Assembly (NCBI GenBank): GCA_963971305.1
Contig: OZ020311.1
Coordinates: forward strand, 6,696,001-6,760,000
DNA: 64,000 nt
Origin: Arcuatula senhousia
Taxonomy: Eukaryota; Mollusca; Bivalvia; Mytilida; Mytilidae
Reading direction: 5' to 3'
Under the pieces are notes generated by a model. The model saw only the letters and a program-made list of their open reading frames with translations. It was not told where the DNA came from and ran no database searches. The position numbers and the translations under genes are program-made. Shown here in pieces: positions 1 to 11,500 of the stretch. The stretch's first letter is position 1. Each line of letters begins with the position of its first letter.

Positions 1-588
1 ATGCAAAAATTGATCATGTTATTTACTTCTTAAGCAATAATGTTAATATGTTTTATAATGCCAATGTTTATGATATGACTTAAAGAGTTTAGGGGTATAC
101 AGGAATTACCTTGTCTGTCTAAATATTTCCTTAGTGACTTCTTCGAAACCACTTAAATGAATTTAATGAAACTTTATATATGAAGGAATGCATTGAAATG
201 AAGTTGTGCATTGCCCTCAGATATAATTCAGGGTTTATAAATTGGCTTTGTTTTTTCTCAATTTTTCCAATATAGAATTCCATATGAAGTGAAGTATTGT
301 TTTGTGAGTTAGCTCAAAGAATTCCTTGTTTCTTTTGTTTTGATACCAGAATTTCGTGACTAATTAGTACTAATTAACAAAGTCCCAAGTCAAGGAAATA
401 AATCTGATTTATTTTTGTTATGATTATTTAAGAATTTTGTATGTAGTTTTATTTGTTATTTTAAGCTGTAGCTTTAAAAAGATATTTTTACATTGATTTT
501 CAAAAGCTTGCAATAAATTGTATTAGTTGATAAAAATTGTTGTTTTCTATATTATGTGTGCTCAAAAGCATGATATTAATGTTAAATA
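1..588. other. AT-rich non-coding stretch
   Basis: I see no exon with splice sites, no long reading frame and no recognisable repeat here. It is probably upstream intergenic DNA or an intron of an unseen gene. Confidence 0.5.
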
Positions 589-1125
589 GAGGCCTTGGTG
601 GCAGAGTGGTTTAAGGTGCTGATATAATTTCTATGTACAAGTTTATTGATCATTAGTCAATTACCTATGAAGGTGAGGGGTCTGGGTGGCTGAGTGGTTT
701 TAGGCGCTGGTTTAAAGACCACACTTTTGATCACTAGCCCATCACCTCTCAGATGGTGGCTAGTACTGCTTGTAATTTACAAAAATGGGACATTCCCACA
801 TGTATGTGATTAGCTTTGTCAGTTACCTGCCAATGTCCATGGTTTCCTCTAGAAACTCTAGTTTCCTTCAACATAAACTTGACCACCCTATATGGCCCAG
901 GTGGGTTGAAAAGGGCATCAAACTTTTAACACACACACAGACGCATATGATGATGTTAAGTTACAAAAACAGCTTAGAAACCTTTTAATCAAGTTGGTAA
1001 GTTATTTCCCCAAGGTCAGTGGTTTCCTCTGGGTACTCTGCTTTCCTATATGATATAACTGGATGCCCTGTGTGGCCCCCATGCAAAGAAGAGAGTGTAA
1101 AACGCCTCAAGAACCTGTCATCATG
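589..1125 (+). repeat. tRNA-derived SINE, two-headed
   Basis: Two tRNA-Leu-like heads occur in a row. The first (about 591) carries TGGCAGAGTGG and the second (about 680) carries GGTGGCTGAGTGG followed by TTAGGCGCTGG, matching the polymerase III A box and D-arm of tRNA-Leu. A degenerate B-box-like stretch follows each. The body has two related segments built around GGTTTCCTCT (about 839 and 1019), each followed by a 'tttcct…' and a 'gcccNNtgtgg/ggcccag' stretch, as in mollusc SINE tails. It looks like a tandem or dimeric insertion, decayed and inactive. Confidence 0.65.
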
Positions 1126-2184
1126 CAGTTTCTAAAAATTTCGTTGGCAGTTTTCTCTTGTCCAAATCTAGAGCAGGGTCACATGTGTTAGATCCTTCTT
1201 TCTCTTAAAGAATTTTGTTAAATTTGTCCAAAATGGACTAAGATTAATCTGGACCTCTCCTTTCTTTTAAGACTATTGGTGACACCCCATTTCTTTTCCA
1301 ATAATTTCTAGATGTGTCCCTGTTCTCTGCAAACTTTTGGTTAGCTCACATAGTTAACATAGGTATATTTAGCTGTCTGTAAAAAAATAGTTAAGGCCTA
1401 GCTTCCAGGATTCACTTATTAAAATTTCATGTAACTCCATGAGACTTTTGATAAAAAAAAGATTTCTTTTTGGCATCAGGGTGTTAAGTATTCTAGTTTT
1501 AAATTCTTTTAAAATGTCTAAATCAAATATTTTATCAAATTTTGTCGTTTTCATTTGTAAATTGAAACTTTTATAAGCCAGAGAGTATTAAGTCTGCCAG
1601 TCATGATCAACAAAAAAAGAAAAGAGGATTTAAAATGAATGATGGATGTTGACTTTACATGATGGCAATCAGAATCTGATTAAAATTGGATTTGTCAAGT
1701 GTTCCCTGCCGTCACTACTTGGTACATGTTGGTATAGGTATGAATAAATTTCATAGTACCCCCTTCATCAACTTTTTAATGAATGTTTAAAGGAATCATC
1801 ATATCTGTTTATCTGTTCACATATATCTGTAAGAACAACTTAACTATAAATCATATTAATAATAATTTATAAATTTGGAGGAAACCTTAAAAAAGATAAC
1901 ATCAGTAAAAGACCATTGTGCAGTAAATTAACCTTTACTACTGCAAAACATAAAGAAATTACATCGCTTCTAGATACATGTATGTTCAGGAGAGAAAATT
2001 GAAAAAAAAGTTCAGAACACAGCAGAGGTATTCTGGGTGATCTTTTTGTCAGTTCTACATGATTTTTGTTTTAACATATCTGCTGTATTCACTAACAGAT
2101 TGCTTAGAATTGCTACTATCTTTTATAGTGTATGAAGTTGAAGTTGTCAAATGATAATTGTCTTAGCTGTTTGAAATGGGTTTT
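1126..2184. other. AT-rich non-coding stretch
   Basis: There is no supported exon and no repeat that I can assign. The short frames on both strands look like chance openings in AT-rich DNA. Confidence 0.5.
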
Positions 2185-3005
2185 TTTTACCTGCGTAGCC
2201 GAAGGCAAAATCAGGTCTAGTAGTCCGGGGCCGTCTGTCCGTCCGTCTTCCGTTGCGCTATGGGGTGCATGTCCTGTGTAATCTGAAACTCAAAAACCAA
2301 ACACTAGATCTTTCTGAAATTTTACACATTGATTACACATATATATATTGAAGATGTGCACCTCTCCTTTTGGGATCATTTTATAATTTCGTTTAGAAAT
2401 TAGGGACCCAAAAGGGGCCAAAAAAGCGACTTTTAAATTTGTTTCCACAATAACTTTTGATCAGGTTGACCAAAGGCCATGAAACTTTACAGTTATGTCA
2501 CTTATCATAAAAGGAAGGATGGGCTTGATTTTGGGTGTCCCCTCTTTTTTAATTAGAAATTAGGGGCCCAAAAAGGGCCCGAAAAGCAACTTTTATATTT
2601 GTCACAATAACTTTTGTTCAGGTCGACCAACTGCCATGAAACTTTACAGTGATGTTACTTACCATAAAAGGAAGGATTAGGTTGATTTTCATTTTGGGTG
2701 TCCCCTCTTTTTTCGTTTAGAAATAAAGGGCCAAAAAGGGCAAAAAATGATACTTTGATTTGTTTTCCACATTAACTTTAGTTCTTGTTTTATATTCTTG
2801 TTAGATATAAGGATCTTAAATACCTTTTTTTCTAAATATTCATTGTCAGTCTATAAATTGGGTTGCATTTGACAAATATGCTTTGTCAGTCCACCATAAG
2901 ATGCAAGTGTCAAAAACTATTTACTGTCCATATTGGACCTAAAACGTACAGGTTTCAACGTTTTCCCGTACGACGCAGAGCCAGACATCGAATGGTCTTG
3001 TTTTA
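2185..3005 (+). mobile_element. HINE-like element, family F1 (divergent copy)
   Basis: It opens with an ACCTGCGTAGCCGAAGGC hairpin-like head, then GTCTGTCCGTCCGTCTTCC. Two to three degenerate monomers follow, each with 'ttagaaattaggggcccaa', 'CACAATAACTTTTG' and 'CATGAAACTTTACA'. The 3' part ('TGTCCATATTGGACC', then 'aaacgtacaggtttcaacg' and a GTACGACGCAGAGCC-like end) matches the end of the copies at 33.6, 37.0, 46.1 and 48.5 kb. It is a non-autonomous element with no protein coding. Confidence 0.65.
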
Positions 3006-3824
3006 TTATTAAATCTCTTAAAAAGAAAAACCGAACGAAAAAGCACGTGTCTGCTTAAATGACCAGGTTCATGGGGTTATAACGTCTCCATTGAGCCAAG
3101 GTCTGAGATGGCCCTTTTAAGACACCTTGTTCTTTAAAGGTCAAACTATGTATTTGTGTTTAAATTGGCGCAAAATGCATATTCTTGCATTGCATAAGAT
3201 TTTAATGCAAATGAATGTTATATTGCAGAACTTTAATATATGTTGTTGATTGATATTTCTAAATTCATCAGGATCTCGTTATGATAAAAATTCAAGCATT
3301 TAGATTTCTTTTAAGATGATGATCAGGTGTTCATTTATACCTCCCACGGCCCTTCGTACATGTTGAAAATAACAAAAAAGAGTATATTTTGCACTTCTTC
3401 TTGCCACTCTTGAATTGAATTTATAATTAGAAACCTTTTAGCACATTTAACAATAAATTCGCTACGGGCCATGCTTTCAAACTACCGAGAAATCAATATC
3501 TGAGATATTAGTATAGCAAAACTCCAAAAAAAAATCTTTAATTCTTGTTTCATGATTTATTGAAGTGTCATGCCTGTCCACATCCATGATAATTCGTTAT
3601 CTCAATTCCTCAGGTGCATGAAGAAAATTATGGAAATTAGTGCCTGCTTACGAAGACCTATTTTCTATGTCAATATAATTCTTTTTTAAGCAGGGGTATC
3701 ACCATTAAGCTTTCTCAAAGCTTTAATAGCATTTTGTTCCCCACTACTTAGATACTATTAAGAACTTTTCGAACTTGAACATTGTATTCCTAACAATGGA
3801 TCGTTTTTTAGGAACAACAAACAG
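3006..3824. other. AT-rich non-coding stretch
   Basis: No gene or assignable repeat was seen. Confidence 0.45.
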
Positions 3825-4000
3825 GAACTACTTACCCTTCCGGAGCACCCGAGTTTACTCACTCTATGACCCATTGTCGATTGCTTTTGAGTTGGTGTTC
3901 TTGTTGTGTATTCGGGTTTTTTCTTTGTCCTTTCGAACATTTGACATTCCATTCGATTGCCCCATTGGTACCTCTCAGCTTCTTGCAGAAAACTTCCCAA
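3825..4000 (+). repeat. PLE family-2 3' end fragment
   Basis: The segment has CAGGAACTACTTACCCTTCC then GGAGCACCCGAGTTTACTC, a T-rich middle, and ends CCCATTGGTACCTCTCAGCTT. The same block follows Penelope-like RT remnants at 27.83-28.03 kb (+) and 38.93-39.2 kb (-), so it is read as the 3' untranslated end of that PLE family. No RT coding remains here. Confidence 0.6.
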
Positions 4001-4714
4001 TATTTTGATAAATAATTAGAAATCGGACAAATTGGTTGCAATAAAATACTTGTGTCTGCCTAACCAAATCGGATTCTGATTAATCTTATTTGATTTCCCT
4101 GACACATGATTATCAATCTAAATAATAAGATGATTGGTAAATATTAGATTCGCATATAAGTAAATGTTAGAGCAAAGTATTTGCACCAATTTCGGTTTTA
4201 CCGAAGTATCTATTTTAAAACTCTGTGAAGGGGAGAAAGTGTAAAACAAGTGCAAAACTTACTCCTACACGGTATTTAAATGCGTTTAATTTCCTTATTC
4301 TGATCATTGGATGTCTTTGGCTTGTACTGACTCAACTTGAAATCAAGCAATGATTTTTTTTTTATTTTCAATTATGAAAAGCTATTACTTGTAATCTGAA
4401 TTCGTCCAATTTGTGTTGTTTCAACTGAAGACCTTAAGTCGTTTAATTTTCAATTTGCCTGTTAAAATACGACGAATAAATATATTTTCTATTTGTATTG
4501 AAAAGTGGGGTTTTTACACAATGTGTCCTTATGTAGATGTGTACCTCCTTGTATTTTAGAATTTGTTCCGATTAATAATATGGGTATCGGGGGCGTTTTC
4601 CCAGAATTTCTAGACTTCAGTTTTATTTATTGTTGATTTACACAATGCCTGTTTCAGTGAATTCTCATCACAAATCAAACAAATACACGTATGTTTGTCG
4701 ACGGATGTCTGGAA

Positions 4715-4835
4715 ACCAAGCCCAGAACACGTTGCAACTGCTTACCCTTCCGGAGCACGTATCTGATCTTTGCTGTTTTCGGACTTTTGAAATTCGAATG
4801 TCCCATTGGTACCTCTCTGTTAGTTTTGGAGTGCG
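4715..4835 (+). repeat. PLE family-2 3' end fragment, second copy
   Basis: A shorter, decayed copy of the same 3' end. CTGCTTACCCTTCCGGAGCA is followed about 70 bases later by TCCCATTGGTACCTCTCTG. It lies about 0.9 kb after the previous copy in the same orientation. Confidence 0.55.
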
Positions 4836-5544
4836 TTATACACCCATAATGTGTAATCTGAATTCAAGACAGATTTTAGTAGATCGTTTGGGATATCAAA
4901 GGAGCAGCCTCTATACTGAAATGAATTTATAGAAAAATCAAATATTTTTAAAGTGGCATGTTGGGCTCGGTCGTTTTCTGTCATGTTCGTTGAGAAAACG
5001 GGAAACCTTGTTAGATAATAATTTGCACTCATAGTCCCAAAGTACATTTAATAAATGAAACCGTAACAACTTAATTTAGTTGTCCAGAATTCACGCAATT
5101 ACCAGTTAGGCATATTTCAGTCTGTTCTTACCCATAAACGTAAGACGTCATTCTCCAGAAATGGAAATTATCGCGTTACATAAAAAATTCTGTAAAGAAG
5201 TTATATAACCAAAGATATTTTCCTTAATTAGATCTGGTGTATATAGACTCGTTTCTTTTACAAATAATCCAATCACAACTCTAGATGGGGAATGTAATAG
5301 GAAATTTGATTGCATTGCAATCTATCATATTGCCTCTACTAAATTTTGATTTCCGTTTGCCGCTCGGCTTGCTTTGATAATCACATGGTGCTTAAGATAT
5401 AAGATGAATCTCTTTTATCTGGGCTTCCTTAAAAGTACACACTTCTCAGCGTATCTTGTAAATATATTTTAAACGCTTTACAATTCATACTTAATCTGTT
5501 GAATTTGTATTCAATAATTTAAGAAAAAAATCTCTTTTCTTGTA

Positions 5545-6196
5545 CATTTTTATTGCCCGCCACGTAATCGGTCATATAGTTTAACCCCTTGTGTGGCTCC
5601 CGCAGGGTTAAAAACGACCTGCGACCTGAGGGCTTTTTAAGGGCGACTTTCGACCTACACTTCATAAAATCGACCTATGCCAAAAAACGACCTGCGACCT
5701 CCGCCAAAATATGCCTTTTAAAAGCGACCTTGCGACCTCAGGCCCCTTTTAAAAGCGACCTTGCGACCTGAGGGGGGTACCCTGTGGGAGCCCCCCTTGT
5801 CCGTCCGTAACACTTTGGTTAAGTTAAGGTCTATAACTTTGAATACAAGATGTTGGGGGAAATGATATTTCACCACTAAACGTGTCTTGGGAAACTTGAC
5901 ACCACCCACTAGAAATTAGGTCACTGCGACCTATATTTTACGCATGAACGACTTTGATTCAGTTCTTTGTTAAGGTCCATATCACGATTAATACATGTTA
6001 GGGGTCAATGATATTTTGCTACTAGATGAGTCTTGGTAACAAAGCACCACCCCCCAGAAATAAGGTCACTGCGGCCTATATTTTACTTTTGATTAATTTC
6101 TTGGTAAAGGTCCATATCCGAGGTAATACACATTGAGGGTCAATGATATTTCAAGAACGGGAGGGCCATTCTGTGGCTCATAGACACATTTTCTAG
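5545..6196 (+). mobile_element. HINE/Helitron-like element, family F7
   Basis: Three degenerate monomers of about 143 bp start near 5826, 5970 and 6110. Each has 'aaggtcYatatc/aacttt', 'TCAATGATATT', 'CACCACCC' and 'GGTCACTGCGRCCTATATTTTA'. A TTGTCCGTCCGTAAC tract precedes them. The right end has a GGGCCATTCTGTGGCTC hairpin, then CTAG (6193-6196) followed by T, as at the 3' end of Helitrons. The left end is unclear because a MITE sits inside it. Confidence 0.5.
5593..5792. mobile_element. Small GC-rich MITE nested in F7
   Basis: A 200 bp insertion is flanked by a direct CCCCTTGT on each side (5585-5592 and 5793-5800). Its ends are inverted: GGCTCCCGCAGGGT near the left and ACCCTGTGGGAGCC at the right. 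Inside are repeated GCGACCTGAGG/CGACCTGCGACCT motifs. The 8 bp duplication would suit a hAT-type MITE, but the left end has two extra bases before the inverted repeat, so the boundary is uncertain. It encodes nothing. Confidence 0.6.
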
Positions 6197-6743
6197 TTTA
6201 AATTGTGAAAGGACTATTGGTTTTAATCTATTAAGATTGTAATGAAAAATTAAAAGAATTTGAACAAGAATACGCCCAAAAGACACAATGCCCTATCTTG
6301 TAACATTTAGGATGGACGGACAAACGGAAGTACCCGAATACTTTATGACCTCCCTACTTTCGTAGATGGGGCAAAATCATCCATAGCAAGTCTCCACAAG
6401 CTTGTAAATTGCCCAATCAAACTTCCTGAACTGTCAAACGTTTGTCAATGAATGTTCTTAGTAGAACATATACTTCCACTCTTAAAGAGACCTGTGCTTT
6501 ATTGCCATCACTTTATCCGTCTTACTGTCCGTATTTTGATCTGTTCAAACTTTCTCAAATTTCTCAGCTTCTACTGAAAATCAATTTTCGTACTGCTTGA
6601 GCAAGCTAAGTTAAACCGTGCCTTTAATTTCAAGGTCATGCAGATGGTCATTTAAGTCCCGTTTTAAGAATTTTATTCTAAGACTAAGTGCAACAGCTTT
6701 TTTTCAAAAGTTATCTCATGTTGGCAAAAGGCACAAAGGTTTT

Positions 6744-7490
6744 TGTCTCGCCTGCGAAGCAGAGCGGGACATAGGTGTTACTTTACCGGCGGCGGCGGTG
6801 ACGGCGGCGTTAACTTTTTGGAAAAGTTTTATGAGCACCTCTATATCTCAAGAACTATAAGTCCTAGGTTGGTGAAACTTGGTATGCATATGCCCCAGTA
6901 GTAGCTTAGCACAGTTGCATCCCCATCTTTTGACCTTGACCTTGATTTTCCGGTTGAGTGACTTTGATAATTTTCAGTACATATAATAGCAATGGAAAAG
7001 TTTTGCGAGCACCTCCATATTTCAAGAACTATAGGTCCTAGGTTGATGAAACTTGGTATGCATATGCCCCAGTAGTAGCTTAGCACTGTTGAATCCCCAT
7101 CTTTTGACCTTGACCTTGATTTTTCGGTTGAGTGATTTTGACAATTTTCAATACATATAATAGCAATGGAAAAGTTTTGCGAGCACCTCCATATCTCAAG
7201 AACTATAGGTCCTAGGTTGATGAAACTTGGTATGCATATGCCCCAGTAGTAGCTAAGCACAGTTACATCCTCATCTTTTGACCTTAACCTTGATTTTCTG
7301 GTTGAGTGACTTTGATTATTTTTATTGCATATATTTGCAATGTTTAAGTTCTATAAACATCTTTTGATCTCAGAAACTGAAAATCCATATAAATTCAAAA
7401 TAGAGTGGAAGTAAGAAAAAATAATTGTTTCTGATGGTGCCGGCAGGCGAGACATACTTTAGTGTTAACTCTTGTTTTTTTTTCGGATCA
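6744..7490 (+). mobile_element. HINE-like element, family F2, copy 1
   Basis: The 5' head is GTCTCGCCTGCGAAGCAGAG followed by CGGGAC (a hairpin of the GTC.CGC/GCG.GAC type), then a GGCGGCGGCGG tract. Three monomers of about 175 bp follow, marked by GCATATGCCCCAGTAGTAGC at about 6887, 7061 and 7237. Each carries 'GATGAAACTTGGTATG' (or GGTGAAACTTGG) and 'TTTTGACCTTGACCTTGATT'. The 3' end has the subterminal inverted repeat GGCGAGAC and 'gttaactcttgttttt'. The minus-strand frame over the monomers (6841-7260) is an artefact of their length in codons. Confidence 0.75.
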
Positions 7491-8462
7491 AACAATCAGT
7501 TTCTTCATTTTGCTGGTGTACGGAATTGATTTCCGGTGCATAACTTTTGATCGTCTTGTAAGAATTCGCCTTTCCTAATTCAATTAAAATTATGAATAAT
7601 AGACACTGGTGATGAAACGGCCATTTTAGAGACACAAATATACTGAAATTATCTTAACGAATATCAGTGTTCGAACACAGTGTCTGACAGTCGATTGTCA
7701 AAATGTCTATACAAGTTTAAACTGGCTACAAGTTTCTTAACTGAAAAAGAGCTGAGTATCTTGACAAGACTTAAAAAAAGTATTTTGATCAGATATGCAC
7801 TATTGAAGGACGTCTAGTATTTGAGAGGATTACTGAACAAGCATGTGGTTCTTCAAAAATGATTGCAGATTGAAATGTTCTGATGACAAATTAAAATTCA
7901 ATTTATATCAAAATTATGTTGTCAAAATAAATTACAGCATTTTGTAGAAACTTGTAAATAGCCTGAAACCTATCGATGACAAAAAGTTATCATACATATT
8001 TAGCAAGATCTTGGCACATATGAAGCATTGCTTGTCGATGGAACATGTGCTTTTAAATTTGAGACATCTATTTACATAAAGAACCCTTTCTATATTTTTC
8101 TCCTTGATGGATCATTTATACAGTGAATCTTTCAATTAAGACGATTGCGTGTGTTCGTCTAAATCACATATCTCTTTCAATTCGTCATCGATGCCAGGAA
8201 TAAAAACTTTTTAAAATTATCAGCTAATCTAGAGAAGAAGCAAGACAAAAATCTTTTTATCGCGATTTTAGCTAGTGATATCAATTTGTTACTTGAAATT
8301 TTCACCCAAAAGTTATTACATCAAGACTATAACAGAGTTATTGAAGCGCACAAAATTTAATTTATAAAGAAAACTCCTCCGAAAATGTTACAATTTTCTG
8401 GTAAAGTTATCAGCTGATATTTGTCCATTATATCTTCGGGGGAAGAAATCGAAAAACCGTAA
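7491..8462. other. Upstream region of the temptin-like gene
   Basis: There is no repeat or coding exon that I can support. The position just upstream of the TATA box makes it the likely proximal promoter, but I recognise no clear operator. Confidence 0.4.
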
Positions 8463-8470
8463 TATAAAAG
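8463..8470 (+). promoter_or_regulatory. TATA box of temptin-like gene
   Basis: TATAAAAG lies 104 bases upstream of the inferred start codon at 8574, which would put the cap site near 8493-8500 and leave a 5' UTR of about 75-80 bases. A donor-like AA|GTAAGT at 8474 is too close to the TATA box to be a leader exon. Confidence 0.45.
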
Positions 8471-8573
8471 AGAAGTAAGTGATTAATAGGATCTTCTGTG
8501 GAATTTACGTAAAACAGAATTGGAGGATCTGAAACGATTGCTGTGTATACTTGGTAAATGGATTGAGCTTAAA

Positions 8574-8579
8574 ATGAAG
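8574..8579 (+). CDS. Temptin-like gene exon 1 (codes Met-Lys only)
   Basis: ATGAAG is followed by a good donor, AAG|GTTAGT, with A at -3 of the ATG. Exon 2 is open from its acceptor but has no methionine before the signal peptide and an in-frame TAG just upstream, so the start must lie in an earlier exon. This is the nearest phase-0 candidate, and it lies 104 bases below a TATA box. Joined to exon 2 it gives a conventional signal peptide. The assignment is inference. Confidence 0.5.
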
Positions 8580-11500
8580 GTTAGTATGTAATTATTTTAT
8601 GGGCTAGCATCTTTATTGTCTTAGCAGAGTGACAGTTGTTGACAGCAGAAAATTGGAAGATATGGTCTATACGTCTGTCAACAGATGGACTTTCTGTAAA
8701 TAAACATATACTTTTTGTACCTGCAAAAATTTGGGGTAGTTCTTTTATGTAATGGAAAATTTTGATTGTTTTATCCCATGTAAAACCTTAAATTTTGTTT
8801 TGACTCCCTGTTTTTTACTGCGGGAAGCGAAAATTTAAAAAAAAAGGAAGGTTAAAGAAAGTTTAAGATGATTGAAGATATCTTGGAACAAAAACACAAC
8901 TCTTAAAGTTTTTAAAACCGTAAGTAAAAGTAACAACAGAACTTTGAAGTAACAAAATTTCGAAGCATCTTTTAAGGCTTTTTATCATAATGGTCGTCTG
9001 TTCAACCGTAGTTACTTTTTTCAGGTTTACAGCTATTTTTCAACAACCTAATAAGACCCAATGATGATTCGTGATCAACGTTCCTAGCGATGCAAATTTG
9101 CAAATTATTCACTTTAAATAAATAAATTCAATAGGAAATCTTAAGAAATTCGAACGATAGTTTTCTCAGAAAATTTTTTGTTGAACGTAATGGAGTTTCA
9201 ACATTTCCTATTTTGAAGCTAACTCGAATGATCTAAGCCCTATCCGTCTTCGCATACTTCGGCGGGACAGGTTAATGTAGCGACTGTAAGGAGCGAAATA
9301 TAACGACTGTATTATTCGGGGATTTCTTTGATTTAAGGTATTTAACTAAAACGTTCAAATGATTTTTAAGAGTTATCCACCTTAGATGTTCTGTTCCCCA
9401 TTAAAGGCTGGTTTTTAAGAATGTGAGGTAGTTTTAAAATTGTCGCAATGCATTTTGCTCTAACTTTTGTTTTGTATAAATAGCTGGCTCTGCTAGTTGA
9501 GGTCTGATACAAATTTTCGATAAGAGGAGGGGGGTTGTTCCACAAAGAGTCCAATGTGGACTGAAGTAGGGGGGGTTCCATACCAATTTTGCCGCAAATC
9601 TACACTAAAGTAATAGGATTCCTACCCCCAGCAATTTATGAAAGATGCTATATTTCAGTTAATTGTTTTCAAATCTAAAAATATAAGATTAATCTAACCG
9701 CAGGCATAGGCTTGTATCTTAGTTTTACACTTGAGGCCTCCATCAATATTCGATTTTAAAGTCTAATACTTAATACACTTTCATAAAAACTTTTGGTTTT
9801 GAATGGTTTTGGTGGGTCGCTGTTAGATGTACCGATCGACAGAAGCTCCCCTGGATTTTTGTTGCATATTTGGTTTGGATATAAGTGTAATTTTAATATT
9901 TGCCATGATTGTAAGTTTATCTGTTTTTACAATAATTTAAAACATTGTCATCTTCATCATTTTAGTTTATTATGACATTTATAATATTCTTGAATTTGTA
10001 GGATAGCAAGTTGTTCTATATTGTATTGGTGTTTCCGTTCTGTATTGGATTCCAAAAATTCCAAAATCTTATTCCAAACGGACAAAAAGTACCTAACCCT
10101 TGCACCGGAAATGTTTGGGATGGATTAGGACATATTAATCCGCGCGGTGGTGCAGATAGAAACCCATTTGGCATGGACTTCATGAAGAATGGAAAGGTTG
10201 GTGCTATTTAAATGATTTGTAGAACTTTTAATGCGTCTACCTTTTAATTGGTAGTGATAGAAGTGAATGACAATTTACTATTTTCTTTAAAGTTCTTCTG
10301 ATAAACCGTTAAAGACTGTTAATTAAAGCAGCTCCCACCTCAATGACATCTTTTACAAACAATATTTGTCATATGACAGAATAGCTTAAGTTGTAACTTT
10401 ACAAATGTCTAAAAATGTAATGAAAAGGTCGCGGCGAACTTATTTGTAGTGTTTTGTAAGTCCCTTGGGAGTTTTTTGAATGATATTGTTTTAAGTTCGT
10501 GCATTTATAACCACAATTTAAGATCTACTTGACACTGCACTTGAGGTATATGTTCTACTGTAGTAAAGTTTTTTTGAAATAGATAAAAATAAAAGACAAA
10601 TATCACATAGACCTTGCTTTTCTGAAGAAGAGCCCGATACTGTAGTGGTTAACACGTCAAACTTATAACACCAAAGTTCGTGGCTCGATCGTCATCTTGA
10701 ACCATCTTTCAGACACTATTAGCTCTATTTGAAGAACCCGATGGTCTCAAGAAGCGATGCTAGTCCTTTGAAAGGGCCAGAAATGGTGTATTGGAAGAGC
10801 AATCACGATGGCATGGGATAAAGACTCCTTTGCAGAATTTGATAAGTGTAGGGTCATTAGGGAGGCGCTACAATGCAACACTCGCGCACAGCAATTCACA
10901 TTAACATATCATAGCTGTTTCCCAAAATCCAGTATTATAAGATAAACAATTTTAAAATTACCAGAAAGCTTTTTGTGGTCAGTATTTATAGAAAATCGTT
11001 TGCAAGAATGGTTCTGTTAAATGTTCTTGTTAAAACGGAGATTCATACAATTTGATTCTTTCAATCAACAACACAGTTCAAATAACTGACGAGATACCAA
11101 TATATAACTGCCAATTAGACACACGCGTCATAACTTGTGTTAGCAATGAGTGAAACAATCTGACACGAGCACTATGCCACCTTGTTTTGCGGAGATAAGA
11201 ATTAGTCAATCAATTGAACGGTGCCCCAACACAACGGAGGTTCATACCTGAACAGTGATAAGACCGAATTACTCAATCTAAATACTCTTGGATCATCATC
11301 TATCTATTCATCAATTCTCTGTCACGCCTTATCTAAAAATATAAACAAAAACTTATCTGTGAATTGTTTCTGCAGGCTGTGAAGAGAATTTTGATTGAGA
11401 AGTTTACATGTGCATCGGATTTGGCAGACTTCGTGTCTTTTTTAAAAACTTGATCAGTAAATCAATGATTTGAACGTTTTATTGCAGTTCACAATTTTGT

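Noticed and set aside
6841..7260. 139-codon minus-strand frame with repeated peptide
   Set aside because: It is produced by HINE monomers whose length happens to keep frame; there is no start context or other support.
8470..8480. Consensus donor AA|GTAAGT at 8474
   Set aside because: It lies directly at the TATA box, leaving no room for a leader exon.
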